Shown piece by piece: positions 52,815-62,181 of a stretch of DNA of 62,922 bases (position 1 is its first letter; every line of letters begins with the position of its first letter). Position numbers and translations under genes: made by a program. Origin of the DNA: Stenomitos rutilans HA7619-LM2 (GTDB taxonomy: Bacteria > Cyanobacteriota > Cyanobacteriia > Leptolyngbyales > Leptolyngbyaceae); NCBI GenBank assembly GCA_019358945.1, contig JAHHIE010000038.1, forward strand, positions 1-62,922, in the 5' to 3' direction. Under the pieces are notes generated by a model. That model did no database searches. It was not told the DNA's origin and saw nothing but the letters and a program-made list of their open reading frames with translations.

Positions 52815-53996
52815 TCACAGTTTGGCGTTGCAGAATGTTTGATAATCAGCGTCTACTTGAATGGCGTAGGTGCGGGCATACTCTAACAGGGGTTGGTGCC
52901 AGACAGCCGTTTGAGCAAAGGTGATGAGGTCGTCGGCGATCGCAGAGCCTTGTCTTCCACCACTGAGCAGTTGGCCCCAAGCAGTAACCTCTGCCATTGT
53001 TTCGATGACTTTGCGTAACCGACGAAGTTTGCCATTCCATTGGCTGAGGTTAACTTCATCGTCCATTGGCTGTAACTCGCGCAAGACGTAAGCTTGCCCA
53101 TCGAGTTCTACAGTGTCTAGCAAGGCAGGAGGAGACCATTGTACGCGTTGCTGAATAGTTACAATCCGATCGGCTTGGGTTGACCATTGAGGTTGTGCCA
53201 GAGTCAGGTACGGCTGTAACGACGAAGTACAGCTGTACTTGAGATCCAAAAGGTAGTTAGCGTTGGGTGAACCGTTGCCTTCAACCAGTAGAATGTAGCG
53301 CTCAAGCCCCAGACTGCCCGTACCCGCAACGCGATAAGCAACATCAAGAAGACGAAAGAATTTTGGTTTCTTCTGTTTTGCAGCCCAGGTTTGTATGAGG
53401 ATCTCGATTTGTTTGCGCTGGGTTTTGGTGATGGGACGGGCTTTTTCGTTGAGCAACAGTCGCCGCGTTTTGCCAACTTTTTCTGTGCGCTTATCGAGAA
53501 ATTCTTTGCGTTTTCTTAGCTTCAGACTGTCTATCAGTTCTTTGACTAAGCCTGTTGAGGTATCGCGGTTGACCATGCCAACCTGTCCCTTTGATAGCAC
53601 CCTGGTATAGGCTGTGAGAAAGTTTTGGCAAAGCGCCTGAGCATCGGTGTCGTCGATATTTAGACTATGGGCTGCGACCAAAATCGAGGTCAAAAACCGT
53701 GCTAAATCCCACGTGCAAGGAGCCAGAGCGGCTTCATCAAAATCATTGATATCGAAATAGACCAAGCGATCGTTCCCTTTGTAAGTGCCAAAGTTTTCGA
53801 GATGCAGATCGCCACAAATCCATACAGGGGGAGCCTCGTTGAGCGCTGAGCGTGCTGGAAAATTTTCGTAGAATAGATGGCAGGTGCCACGCAGAAACGC
53901 AAAGGCATTTTGCCGCATAGTCTGATATTTGAGGGCAAGTAGCTCTGGTCTACGGTTTCGATTAAACTGCTGAATACGATCGACAAGGTCTGCCAT
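52815..53996 (-). CDS. DUF2252-family protein
   Basis: The protein is 393 residues. RQNAFAFLRGTCHLFYENFP opens the domain, VWICGDLHLENFGTY resembles the catalytic loop of phosphotransferases (HGDxxxxN-like), and RLVYFDINDFDEA supplies a DFD-like metal motif. The C-terminal half has VAYRVAGTGSLGLERYILLV and the end GRQGSAIADDLITFAQ. The family looks like a remote kinase/phosphotransferase fold of unknown substrate. The gene stands alone. Confidence 0.9.
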   Translation of the reverse strand: MADLVDRIQQFNRNRRPELLALKYQTMRQNAFAFLRGTCHLFYENFPARSALNEAPPVWICGDLHLENFGTYKGNDRLVYFDINDFDEAALAPCTWDLARFLTSILVAAHSLNIDDTDAQALCQNFLTAYTRVLSKGQVGMVNRDTSTGLVKELIDSLKLRKRKEFLDKRTEKVGKTRRLLLNEKARPITKTQRKQIEILIQTWAAKQKKPKFFRLLDVAYRVAGTGSLGLERYILLVEGNGSPNANYLLDLKYSCTSSLQPYLTLAQPQWSTQADRIVTIQQRVQWSPPALLDTVELDGQAYVLRELQPMDDEVNLSQWNGKLRRLRKVIETMAEVTAWGQLLSGGRQGSAIADDLITFAQTAVWHQPLLEYARTYAIQVDADYQTFCNAKL

Positions 53997-54290
53997 GCTG
54001 GTTCTGATACAGGCGCTGAAGATTTTGTTTGAAGAAAATAAAAGCGTGAATGGGATGCGATTCTAGCACTAGCATTACGGATTGAAAAGTTGCTGCTATC
54101 AGTTGTTGGGTTACCCGCTTGAGGAAAAAGACGCTCAGTAACAACTGTTACAGGAGAGCGGAGCCGTCTCTAAGGTAGTTTATGGCTTCGACACTAGCAG
54201 TCTGTCAACTCAAAGTTGACATTCTATTAGCACCCTAGAATAGAAGATGAGGGCAAGGAGAAGCCCATAGAGATGCTAGTGGGGGTAAAC

Positions 54291-54590
54291 ATGCATTCAG
54301 GCTGGTCACGCGTTTTGCGATCGACGTATCAAAGAGATCCCGCTATCAGCTTTGTGCTTACGGCTGGAGTCGTGGAAGCCGCGATCGGTGGGTTGAATGA
54401 ACACTGGTCACTGCTAACCTTTGGGTTAGGGACTGCTGGCGTTGCGATTACACTGCGCTTCTGGCAACAGCGTCGTCAAGTCGCCAAGTGGACTGAGCGT
54501 GCACCCGTATATACCCTTTCTGCCGCTGATGCTCGCCCCAGGCTCCCAGAGCTAAAGCCTAAGCGTAAGCTAGCGAGCGGTAAACGCTAA
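54291..54590 (+). CDS. small membrane-associated hypothetical protein, 99 aa
   Basis: MHSGWSRVLRSTYQRDPAIS begins the likely product, followed by one or two hydrophobic stretches (FVLTAGVVEAAIGGL and LLTFGLGTAGVAITLRFW). A positively charged tail ends in PKRKLASGKR. By the positive-inside rule the tail is cytoplasmic. An in-frame ATG at 54273 is possible. No family recognised. It lies 36 bases before the MerR gene, same strand. Confidence 0.7.
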   Translation: MHSGWSRVLRSTYQRDPAISFVLTAGVVEAAIGGLNEHWSLLTFGLGTAGVAITLRFWQQRRQVAKWTERAPVYTLSAADARPRLPELKPKRKLASGKR

Positions 54591-54626
54591 GTCTGTAGTG
54601 ATTCGGTAATCGATCGTTGATTGAGG

Positions 54627-55076
54627 ATGAGTAACAAAATGGTGATCTCTGCAGCAAACCGTGCTTCTACAAAACGACTCTTAAAAATCGGTGCAGTCGC
54701 AGTCAATAGCGGTTTACCCGTGAAAACGATTCGCTACTACGAAGAGATTGGGCTCCTGACTCCCACGGTTGAGCGATCAGAGGTAAACTATCGGCTCTTC
54801 AACGAAACCGTATTGAATCGTCTAGCCTTTATTAAGCGCGCACAAACCCTTGGGTTAACGCTTACCGAAATCAAAGCGATTCTGACGGTGCATGACGAAG
54901 GCGAACTGCCTTGCTGCGAAGTAAAGCAGCATCTTCAGGACAAAGTGGCGATCGTCAGCCAACAAATTAAGGCTCTAGAAACCCTTCGTACAGAACTCAA
55001 CGGCATTCTTTCTGGTTGGCAGGAACACCCACCTGTACATTTGATTGAGCAAACAATTTGCCCCAATCTTCAGTGA
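54627..55076 (+). CDS. MerR-family regulator, metal-responsive type
   Basis: The protein is 149 residues. LLKIGAVAVNSGLPVKTIRY with YEEIGLL is the winged helix-turn-helix of MerR proteins. RLAFIKRAQTLGLTLTEIKA is the second signature, and a dimerisation helix follows (CCEVKQHLQDKVAIVSQQIK). The Cys pair ELPCCEVKQ and a C-terminal Cys (ICPNL) sit where ZntR/CueR-like regulators bind metal. No metal pump is adjacent, so the target operon is elsewhere. ATG 54627 follows GAGG closely; TTG 54621 is an alternative. Confidence 0.9.
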   Translation: MSNKMVISAANRASTKRLLKIGAVAVNSGLPVKTIRYYEEIGLLTPTVERSEVNYRLFNETVLNRLAFIKRAQTLGLTLTEIKAILTVHDEGELPCCEVKQHLQDKVAIVSQQIKALETLRTELNGILSGWQEHPPVHLIEQTICPNLQ

Positions 55077-55238
55077 GGATGAAGGCTAAAGGATGAAAAT
55101 TTGATAAGACTTACGGCAGAAGAGATCCGTCACTCTCCTTGCCCCCTGCTCCCCTTAGCCCTCACGAGTGCTACGGTAGAACGGTGCTGAATAGAGCGAG
55201 GCGCTACTATTCATTAATTCAATCGCCAGACGCATCCG

Positions 55239-57206
55239 ATGAGTATTTTTACGCTGCGATCGCTCCATAAAGACTTTGGGATCAAAGAGATTTTGCGTGA
55301 TGCCAGCTTCAGCCTGGATGATGGCGACAAGGTAGGGCTAATTGGCACCAATGGGTCGGGCAAATCGACCCTCCTAAAAATGATTGCGGGTCAGGAGTCG
55401 ATCGACAGTGGTGAAATGCTGGTTAACCCCAGCGTGCGGATTGTCTATCTGTCTCAGCAGCCAGAGCTAGACGACGATCTCACCGTGCTAGAGCAAGTGT
55501 TTGCCGACAGTGGCGATCAAATGGCGTTGGTGCGCGAGTTTGAAGAAATTTCTGACAAACTGGCGCATGGACACGGCGATCACGAACAACTGATGGCAAA
55601 GCTTTCCAGTCTGACCCACCAGCTAGACGCGACCGGAGCCTGGGATCTGGAAACCAACGCCAAAATTATTTTGACTAAACTAGGCATTGAGGACTTTGAT
55701 GCCACAATTAGCGCTCTGTCGGGTGGCTACCGTAAGCGTATCGCTCTAGCAGCGGCACTGCTCTCTGAACCCGACGTGCTGCTCATGGATGAGCCAACTA
55801 ACCATCTCGATGCCCTTTCAGTGGAATGGCTGCAAGGTTATCTCAATCGCTTTCGAGGCGCACTGCTGCTAATTACCCACGATCGCTACTTTCTCGATCG
55901 CGTTACCAATCGCATTCTAGAGATCGATCGAGGCGACCTCTACACTTACAGCGGCAACTATTCCTACTACTTAGAAAAGAAAGCCCTCGCCGAAGAATCC
56001 GCTGCCAGCACCGAGCGCAAACATCAAGGAGTATTGCGCCGCGAACTGGAATGGCTCAAACGCGGCCCCAAAGCTCGAAGCACCAAGCAAAAAGCGCGGA
56101 TCGATCGCATTCGCGCCATGCAGGCAACTGAATTCAAACAAGGTCATGGCAAAGTTGATATCGCCACAGCAGGACGACGCATTGGCAAGAAGGTCATTGA
56201 ACTGGTGAACGTCTCAAAGGGCTATGGCGATCGCACCCTCATCAACGGCTTCACCTACGAATTTAGCCCTGAAGATCGCGTCGGTATCATTGGCGGCAAC
56301 GGCGTGGGCAAATCTACCCTGATGGACATCATCACTGGACGCTTGCAGCCCGACTCTGGCACCGTCGAAACTGGCTCCACCATTCACATTGGCTACTTTG
56401 ACCAGCACTCCGACGACCTCACCCTCAACCCCGACCAGCGCGTCATCGACTACCTCAAAGACGTCGCCGAACTGGTGAAAATCGCCGATGGCACCGTCAT
56501 TACCGCCTCCCAAATGCTGGAGCGCTTTCTCTTTCCTGGCAATCAACAGTACGCGCCCATCAGCAAACTCTCTGGTGGCGAAAAGCGCCGTCTCTTCCTG
56601 CTGCGCGTCCTCATGAGTGCGCCCAACGTCCTCATTCTAGACGAACCCACCAACGACCTCGACGTGCAAACCCTCGCCGTCCTGGAGGATTACCTCGAAG
56701 ACTTCAACGGCTGCGTCATCGTCGTCTCCCACGATCGCTACTTCCTCGATCGCGTCGTCGATACCATCTTCGCCTTTGAACCCAACGGCACCCTGCGCCA
56801 GTATCCGGGGAATTACTCGGTGTATTTGGACTATAAGCAGGCAGAGGAGGAGTCAGGAGTCAGAAGTCAGGAGTCAGAAGGAAAAGGGGGCAAGGGGCAA
56901 GGGGACAAAGAATCGCCATCACTAGCCAACAACCAACAACTAAAAACCAACAACTCCGCAAACTCAAAACTCAAAACTCAAAACTCTCAAAAGCTTTCCT
57001 ACAAAGAAAAACGCGAATTTGAGCAGTTAGAGACTCAGATTCCCAAGATGGAAGCCGAAAAAGAACAGATTGAGAAAACGCTGTACCAAAATCCGCCCTC
57101 TGGCTTCACCGAAGTACAAAAACTCTCTGCACGGTTGGCTGAGTTAACGGACGCGATCGACACCGCCACCGATCGCTGGTTAGAATTATCAGAATTAGAC
57201 TCCTAA
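55239..57206 (+). CDS. ABC-F family ATPase (ribosome-associated type)
   Basis: The protein is 655 residues with two ABC domains and no membrane domain. The first has Walker A GTNGSGKST, signature LSGGYRKR and Walker B VLLMDEPTNHLD. The second has GGNGVGKST, LSGGEKRR and VLILDEPTNDLD. The inter-domain linker is short. Residues about 537-585 after the second ABC domain are low complexity (EEESGVRSQESEGKGGKGQG, then NNQQLKTNNSANSKLKTQNS), translated from intergenic-type tandem repeats. The C-terminus (SYKEKREFEQLETQIPKMEA) is the coiled coil usual in Uup. ABC-F proteins act on ribosomes or translation. Confidence 0.93.
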   Translation: MSIFTLRSLHKDFGIKEILRDASFSLDDGDKVGLIGTNGSGKSTLLKMIAGQESIDSGEMLVNPSVRIVYLSQQPELDDDLTVLEQVFADSGDQMALVREFEEISDKLAHGHGDHEQLMAKLSSLTHQLDATGAWDLETNAKIILTKLGIEDFDATISALSGGYRKRIALAAALLSEPDVLLMDEPTNHLDALSVEWLQGYLNRFRGALLLITHDRYFLDRVTNRILEIDRGDLYTYSGNYSYYLEKKALAEESAASTERKHQGVLRRELEWLKRGPKARSTKQKARIDRIRAMQATEFKQGHGKVDIATAGRRIGKKVIELVNVSKGYGDRTLINGFTYEFSPEDRVGIIGGNGVGKSTLMDIITGRLQPDSGTVETGSTIHIGYFDQHSDDLTLNPDQRVIDYLKDVAELVKIADGTVITASQMLERFLFPGNQQYAPISKLSGGEKRRLFLLRVLMSAPNVLILDEPTNDLDVQTLAVLEDYLEDFNGCVIVVSHDRYFLDRVVDTIFAFEPNGTLRQYPGNYSVYLDYKQAEEESGVRSQESEGKGGKGQGDKESPSLANNQQLKTNNSANSKLKTQNSQKLSYKEKREFEQLETQIPKMEAEKEQIEKTLYQNPPSGFTEVQKLSARLAELTDAIDTATDRWLELSELDS

Positions 57207-57288
57207 CGATCGTTCTGGTCCGCCATTAGCTTTTATCCTTTATCCTTAAGCCTTTATCCTTCTTCCATCCCTCATCCCTCTCCTCCCC

Positions 57289-57873
57289 ATGTCCGCCCTC
57301 ACCCTCACCCTACATCCCACCCTGGAGCTGACCGACGACCAGTTCTATGATCTCTGCCAGCACAACCGAGATTTACGCATCGAACGTACTGCAAATGGAG
57401 AACTGCTCATTATGGCTCCCGTAGGTGGTGAAGGCGGTTGGCGGAACAGCAAACTCACTCAACAAGTGGGCAATTGGGAAAACACAAACGATCGCGGCAT
57501 TGCGTTCGATTCCTCTACGGGCTTTAAATTACCGAACGGCGCAGATCGATCGCCCGATGTTGCCTGGGTCAGCCGCGATCGATGGGATGCTCTTACACCG
57601 GAGCAAAAGCGCAAATTTCCGCCTCTTTGTCCCGACTTTGTCATCGAACTGCGCTCCGAAAGCGATTCTCTCCAGACCCTACAGGCAAAAATGCGGGAGT
57701 ATATTGAAAATGGTGCGCGTCTCGGTTGGCTGATTGATCCCAAAAACCAGCGAGTGGAAATTTATCGTCCAGGGCAGCCTGTTGAAGTGCTGCAAAACCC
57801 AGCAACGCTCTCAGGCGAGGAGGTACTACCAGGGTTTGTGTTAGATCTCAAGCCAATCTTTAGCAATCTTTGA
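57289..57873 (+). CDS. Uma2-family (DUF820) putative endonuclease
   Basis: The protein is 194 residues. NRDLRIERTANGELLIMAPV opens the fold, DSSTGFKLPNGADRSPDVAW carries the first acidic site, PDFVIELRSESDSLQTLQAK is the E-x-K-like core, and MREYIENGARLGWLIDPKNQ follows. All core elements of the PD-(D/E)xK-type Uma2 fold are in place, unlike the copy at 15305 where the Lys is shifted. Its role is not established. It follows the ABC-F gene by 80 bases of short repeats on the same strand. Confidence 0.88.
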   Translation: MSALTLTLHPTLELTDDQFYDLCQHNRDLRIERTANGELLIMAPVGGEGGWRNSKLTQQVGNWENTNDRGIAFDSSTGFKLPNGADRSPDVAWVSRDRWDALTPEQKRKFPPLCPDFVIELRSESDSLQTLQAKMREYIENGARLGWLIDPKNQRVEIYRPGQPVEVLQNPATLSGEEVLPGFVLDLKPIFSNL

Positions 57874-58303
57874 ATCAGCAAGTGGATCAGTAACACGGTA
57901 AAGCGCCCTTACCCATTGGGGTCGGTCAGGACGCTTTTCAATTCCTCAGCCGTTTTCGATCTGTGCTGTGGTACGAGCGCGATCGCGTCTGTTGACAAAC
58001 GCTCCAACGAAGGATGAAGCCGCGTTGAGTGCTGATGAGGAATCATCTGAAGACCAGCTGACAATTACTGTCTTTCTGCAAGCTGCATGAGAGTGAAAAG
58101 AATCGGTGAAGCAGGTACAGAAATGCCCGCTATCGTGTGAACATTCACTTAGAATCGGGGCGATGCTGCCAGAGCTATACCGCGTTGAAACGATGAGTTG
58201 AGACGATGACACGCCGTTGGAGTCTTTTGGGCGGCATCTAATATCGCAATTTTCTATCGCAATTTTCAGAGACACGCCCATTTACTCGATCGCAACGGAG
58301 CCA
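57874..58303. other. spacer, possibly with a tiny minus- or plus-strand remnant
   Basis: A minus-strand reading from about 58046 to a TAA at 57911-57909 gives protein-like codons (RLHPSLERLSTDAIALVPQH, RSKTAEELKSVLTDPNG), 45 residues from an ATG. It overlaps a longer open frame (57946-58281) in a different phase. Neither has a ribosome site, and I cannot decide whether either is real. GGAG just before 58304 is the ribosome site of the next gene. Confidence 0.3.
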
Positions 58304-59395
58304 ATGCCAACGATGTCTACTCCATCTCTCGTACCCGTCATTCTTGCAGGTGGAAAGGGTGAGCGCTTTTGGCCCCTCAGCCGTAGAAATCGCCCCAAGC
58401 AGTTTCTCAGCCTGGATGGCAGCGGTCGCAGTTTGCTTCAGGCAACAGCAGAACGGCTCTTGTCGATCGCGGATGGCTGGTCATCCATCTTTGTTGTCAC
58501 CGCCTCTCATCTGGCAGACGGCGTGAGAGAGCAACTGCCTGATCTGCCCGAAGCCAACTTGCTAGTCGAGCCAGAAGGCCGTGATACGGCTCCCGCTGTA
58601 ACCTGGAGCACCCTACAAATTGCTGAACGCTATGGCAAAGATACCGTCGTTGCCTTTTTCCCTGCCGATCATTGGATTGCTGATAACGCAACCTTTGAGG
58701 CCACATTGCATGCGGCGGCAGAACTCGCTTGTAAAGAAGACGCGATCGTCACGCTAGGCATTACGCCAACCTTCCCCTCTACAGGCTACGGCTACATCCA
58801 AGCAGGCGAAACGATCGGCACTTTTGGCACGCAGGGTGAGCAGAAAGGCTTTCCCGCCTATCGCGTCACGCGCTTTACCGAAAAGCCCGATCGCGACACC
58901 GCAGAGCAGTTCCTTGCCACAGGCACCTTTAGCTGGAACAGCGGCATGTTCGTCTTCCGTGCTGAGGTGGCGCTGGATGAGCTATTAGTCTACGCGCCCG
59001 AAATCTTGAGTCCACTGGAAGAACAGGGCGTGGATGCCTATTCCACCCTGCCCAAAAAGAGTATTGACTACGCCCTGATGGAGAAAACCCAGCAGGCTTA
59101 TGTGCTACCCGTTGCTTTTGGTTGGGATGACCTGGGCGACTGGAACGCGATCGAACGCCTGCTCAAAGGCGAAGACTCAAACGTCGAACTTGCCCGCCAC
59201 ATTGGGTTAGACACTCATGGCGCACTTTTCTATGCCACCGAGCAAGATGACCTCATCGTTACGATCGGCCTTGAAGACACGGTAATCGTGCGCGATGGCA
59301 AAGTCACCCTTATTGTTAAAAAAGACCGCACACAAGAGATCAAGCAAGTACTCAAAGAAATTCAAGCCGATCCGCAGTTCAAAGATCTGCTTTAG
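58304..59395 (+). CDS. manC: mannose-1-phosphate guanylyltransferase
   Basis: The protein is 363 residues and transfers GMP from GTP to mannose-1-phosphate, giving GDP-mannose for glycans and exopolysaccharide. VILAGGKGERFWPLSRRNRP is followed by KQFLSL (the nucleotidyltransferase signature). FFPADHWIAD is the metal site, GYGYIQAGE follows, and TFSWNSGMFVFRAEV is the sugar-binding motif. There is no C-terminal isomerase domain, so it is the monofunctional form. ATG 58304 follows GGAG; ATG 58313 is an alternative. Confidence 0.93.
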   Translation: MPTMSTPSLVPVILAGGKGERFWPLSRRNRPKQFLSLDGSGRSLLQATAERLLSIADGWSSIFVVTASHLADGVREQLPDLPEANLLVEPEGRDTAPAVTWSTLQIAERYGKDTVVAFFPADHWIADNATFEATLHAAAELACKEDAIVTLGITPTFPSTGYGYIQAGETIGTFGTQGEQKGFPAYRVTRFTEKPDRDTAEQFLATGTFSWNSGMFVFRAEVALDELLVYAPEILSPLEEQGVDAYSTLPKKSIDYALMEKTQQAYVLPVAFGWDDLGDWNAIERLLKGEDSNVELARHIGLDTHGALFYATEQDDLIVTIGLEDTVIVRDGKVTLIVKKDRTQEIKQVLKEIQADPQFKDLL

Positions 59396-59476
59396 TTGTT
59401 AGGTTTTAGGGGTTAGTTGTAGAGTCTTCAAGAAGACCTCCCGACTAACTGCTAACAACCAACAACTAACAACTGC

Positions 59477-61129
59477 ATGTTCTCCCGCATCGCCCAATCC
59501 AGTGCTCGCCAACGCGAAATTGCCGAAGTTGTCCTCCGCAACGGTTGGGGCTATATGCGGCGACTGCTTACTGGCACCAAAGCCGAAGAACCGCAACTGC
59601 CGCCCCCTACCGTCCTGCGTAACATCCTGGTTGAGCTAGGTCCTGTCTACGTCAAGCTAGGGCAGTTGCTCAGCACGCGCCCCGATCTGCTGCCGCCCGA
59701 ATACATTACCGAACTAACCGCACTTCAGGCTGAAGTGCCCTCCGTCGCGTGGCAAGAAGTCGAGGTCGTCATTCGGCAGCAGTTGCGTCGTCCACTCGAA
59801 GAGGTGTTTACGACGATTAACCATCAGCCCGTTGCGGCTGGCTCGATTGCTCAGACGCATCGAGCAACCCTGGCGGATGGGCGAGAAGTTGCGCTTAAAA
59901 TTCAGCGCCCCGGCATTGAGGCGATCGTCGATCAGGATATAACGCTCATTCGTAGTCTCGCCGATCTGGTGTCGCGCACCAACTTCGGCAAGTATTACGA
60001 CCTCAAAGCGCTGGCAGAAGAATTCGCCATCGCACTCATCGGCGAGTTGGACTTTATGCTAGAAGCCACTCACACCGATCAGCTTCGCAGTAACCTCTCT
60101 AGCAGCCGTTGGTTCGACCCCAAGCAGCTAGTTGTCCCCGAAATTTATTGGAACCTGACAACAGAGAAACTGCTAGTCATGGAATGGCTTGATGGAGTGC
60201 CCCTATTGCAAGGGACGTTCTCTGGTGCTAGACATGGCGGCGATGCCATAGCCGAAAGTCGAGCGATCGTTGCATTGTTGGTGAACGCCTTCTTTCAGCA
60301 AATCTACATCGACGGCTTCTTTCATGCCGATCCGCATCCCGGCAACCTCTTTTACTTAAGGGATGGTCGCGTAGCGTTGTTAGACTGCGGGATGGTTGGT
60401 CGCCTTGATCCTCGCACTCAACAAGTGTTGACCGAAATGCTGCTGGCGATCGTCAACCTGGACGCTCAGCGTTGTACCCAACTCACCCTGCAACTGGCAG
60501 AATCGGTGCAGCCCGTCAACCTGGCGCAGCTCGAAAGCGACTACGATCGCCTCCTGCGTCGTTATTACAACCTCAACCTGGCGCAGGTCAACTTCAGCCA
60601 GCTTTTTTACGAAATTCTCCAGCGAGCGAGGGCAAACCATCTCCGCGTTCCCGGCAATATGGGACTCTATGCCAAAACGCTCGCAAATTTAGAAAGCGTT
60701 GCCCGCAAGCTTGACCCCGACTTTAACCTGTCCGACCAGATCAAGCCACTCATGACCGACCTGTTTCGACGACAACTGGTGGGTGAGGCACCCCTTCAAG
60801 CACTCCTGCGTACTGCGCTGGATCTCAAAACCTTGTCGCTCCAGTCGCCACGCCAACTGGAACTGCTGCTTGAGCGCGTCACCTCTGAAACGCTCCAATG
60901 GAACCTGAATCTACGTGATCTCGATCCCCTCCGTCGCAGCGTAGACGACTCTGCCAATCGTCTTTCGTTTAGTATTGTGGTCGGTGCTTTGATTATGGGA
61001 GCCGCAACGATCTTGGCGAACGATCGCACTGGTCGGCTCTTTTGGGTCAGCAGCACCCTTTTCTTTTCGGCTAGCTTTCTCGGACTCTGGCTGATTGTGA
61101 GTATTCTGCGCTCAGGCAGGCTCCGATAA
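59477..61129 (+). CDS. ABC1/UbiB-family atypical kinase
   Basis: The protein is 550 residues. VKLGQLLSTRPDLLPPEYI is the KxGQ extension, PVAAGSIAQTHRATLADGRE the ala-rich nucleotide loop, VALKIQRPG the lysine strand, and FHADPHPGNLFYL with LLDCGMVGRL give the catalytic and metal-binding residues. Two C-terminal hydrophobic segments (LSFSIVVGALIMGAATIL and FWVSSTLFFSASFLGLWLIV) anchor it to the membrane. UbiB/ABC1K proteins support quinone and prenyl-lipid metabolism; several paralogues exist in each cyanobacterium, so I give no symbol. Confidence 0.92.
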   Translation: MFSRIAQSSARQREIAEVVLRNGWGYMRRLLTGTKAEEPQLPPPTVLRNILVELGPVYVKLGQLLSTRPDLLPPEYITELTALQAEVPSVAWQEVEVVIRQQLRRPLEEVFTTINHQPVAAGSIAQTHRATLADGREVALKIQRPGIEAIVDQDITLIRSLADLVSRTNFGKYYDLKALAEEFAIALIGELDFMLEATHTDQLRSNLSSSRWFDPKQLVVPEIYWNLTTEKLLVMEWLDGVPLLQGTFSGARHGGDAIAESRAIVALLVNAFFQQIYIDGFFHADPHPGNLFYLRDGRVALLDCGMVGRLDPRTQQVLTEMLLAIVNLDAQRCTQLTLQLAESVQPVNLAQLESDYDRLLRRYYNLNLAQVNFSQLFYEILQRARANHLRVPGNMGLYAKTLANLESVARKLDPDFNLSDQIKPLMTDLFRRQLVGEAPLQALLRTALDLKTLSLQSPRQLELLLERVTSETLQWNLNLRDLDPLRRSVDDSANRLSFSIVVGALIMGAATILANDRTGRLFWVSSTLFFSASFLGLWLIVSILRSGRLR

Positions 61130-61179
61130 CGAGTGATCACCCATATTTGATCACAAACAATAAAGTTGGAAATTAGACA

Positions 61180-62170
61180 TGTCGGGAAATAGGCGAGAAT
61201 GGAGAGCAGCGACAGAATAAGGCGATGCTGAATATTGCACGGGTGCTGAACCAAGATCGATTGCTGCGGGCACTCACTGGCTTGAACCGAAAGGCGTTTA
61301 ATGCCCTACTGGAAGCCTTTGCTCCCCTGTATGAACAAACTCGCCAGACTCAACCGCGTCAACGAGCCGTCGGTGGAGGACGGAAAGCTCGTTTACTTAG
61401 CACTCAAGAGAAGCTGTTTTTCATCTTGTTCTACTTCAAGTGCTACCCCACCTTTGATTTAGCTGGCATTATTTTCGATTTGCACCGTTCTCAAGCGCAT
61501 GAGTGGATGCATCGTCTCCAGCCGATTCTGGAGCAAACCTTGGGCGAAAAGCTGGTTTTGCCTGAGCGTAAACTCGCTAGCCTTGAGGTCTTTTTCGAGC
61601 GTTTTCCAGCGGTTAAGCGGGTGATGATCGATGGGACAGAACGCCCCATCCAACGCCCTCAAGACCCTGAAGCGCAACAATTAAACTATTCAGGCAAGAA
61701 GAAGCGGCATACCCGCAAACATCTCGCGGCAGTCGATGAAACGAAGCGAGTGCTGGTTTGGAGCAAGGCACGCGAAGGTAAATTGCATGACAAAAAGTTT
61801 CATGACCAAGAGGATATTGCAGGCAGTGTCCCAGATGCTATTCCTATCGAAGTAGACTTAGGCTTTCTGGGCTTGCAGAAGGAGTATGACAACATCCATC
61901 TACCGCACAAGAAACCGAGAGGAGGAGAACTCAGTGAGCCTCAAAAACAGGAAAATCGGGCGTTGAGTCAATCCCGTGTTGTCTGTGAAAAAGCGTTTGC
62001 GGGAGTCAAACGCTACAACGCCGTCAGTATGATTGATCGCAATCGAATCGAGGAGTTTGATGATCACTTGATGTTGACAGCAGCAGGATTATGGAACTTC
62101 TACTTGGTCGCTGCTTAGAAAGAGGCTACTCGAAAACCAGCAGTGACTCATTCATTATTATTTCCCAACA
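61180..62170 (+). mobile_element. IS5-like insertion sequence, intact
   Basis: Terminal inverted repeats TGTCGGGAAATA (61180-61191) and TATTTCCCAACA (62159-62170) match at 11 of 12 positions and flank one transposase gene, giving about 991 bp. Target duplication is not clear. The right end lies 11 bases from the stop of the small acidic gene. Confidence 0.75.
61225..62118 (+). CDS. IS5-like DDE transposase
   Basis: The protein is 297 residues with no stops. An N-terminal helix-turn-helix region (LTGLNRKAFNALLEAFAPLY, then FILFYFKCYPTFDLAGIIFD) precedes the DDE core. The first Asp is in VMIDGTERPIQRP, the second in IEVDLGFLGLQ, and Glu in VVCEKAFAGVKRYN. GKKKRHTRKHLAAVDETKRV is typical of the DDE_Tnp_4/IS5 superfamily. 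Full-length and apparently functional. It is the only intact transposase in the window. Confidence 0.92.
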   Translation: MLNIARVLNQDRLLRALTGLNRKAFNALLEAFAPLYEQTRQTQPRQRAVGGGRKARLLSTQEKLFFILFYFKCYPTFDLAGIIFDLHRSQAHEWMHRLQPILEQTLGEKLVLPERKLASLEVFFERFPAVKRVMIDGTERPIQRPQDPEAQQLNYSGKKKRHTRKHLAAVDETKRVLVWSKAREGKLHDKKFHDQEDIAGSVPDAIPIEVDLGFLGLQKEYDNIHLPHKKPRGGELSEPQKQENRALSQSRVVCEKAFAGVKRYNAVSMIDRNRIEEFDDHLMLTAAGLWNFYLVAA

Positions 62171-62181
62171 ACTCTAGTCGA

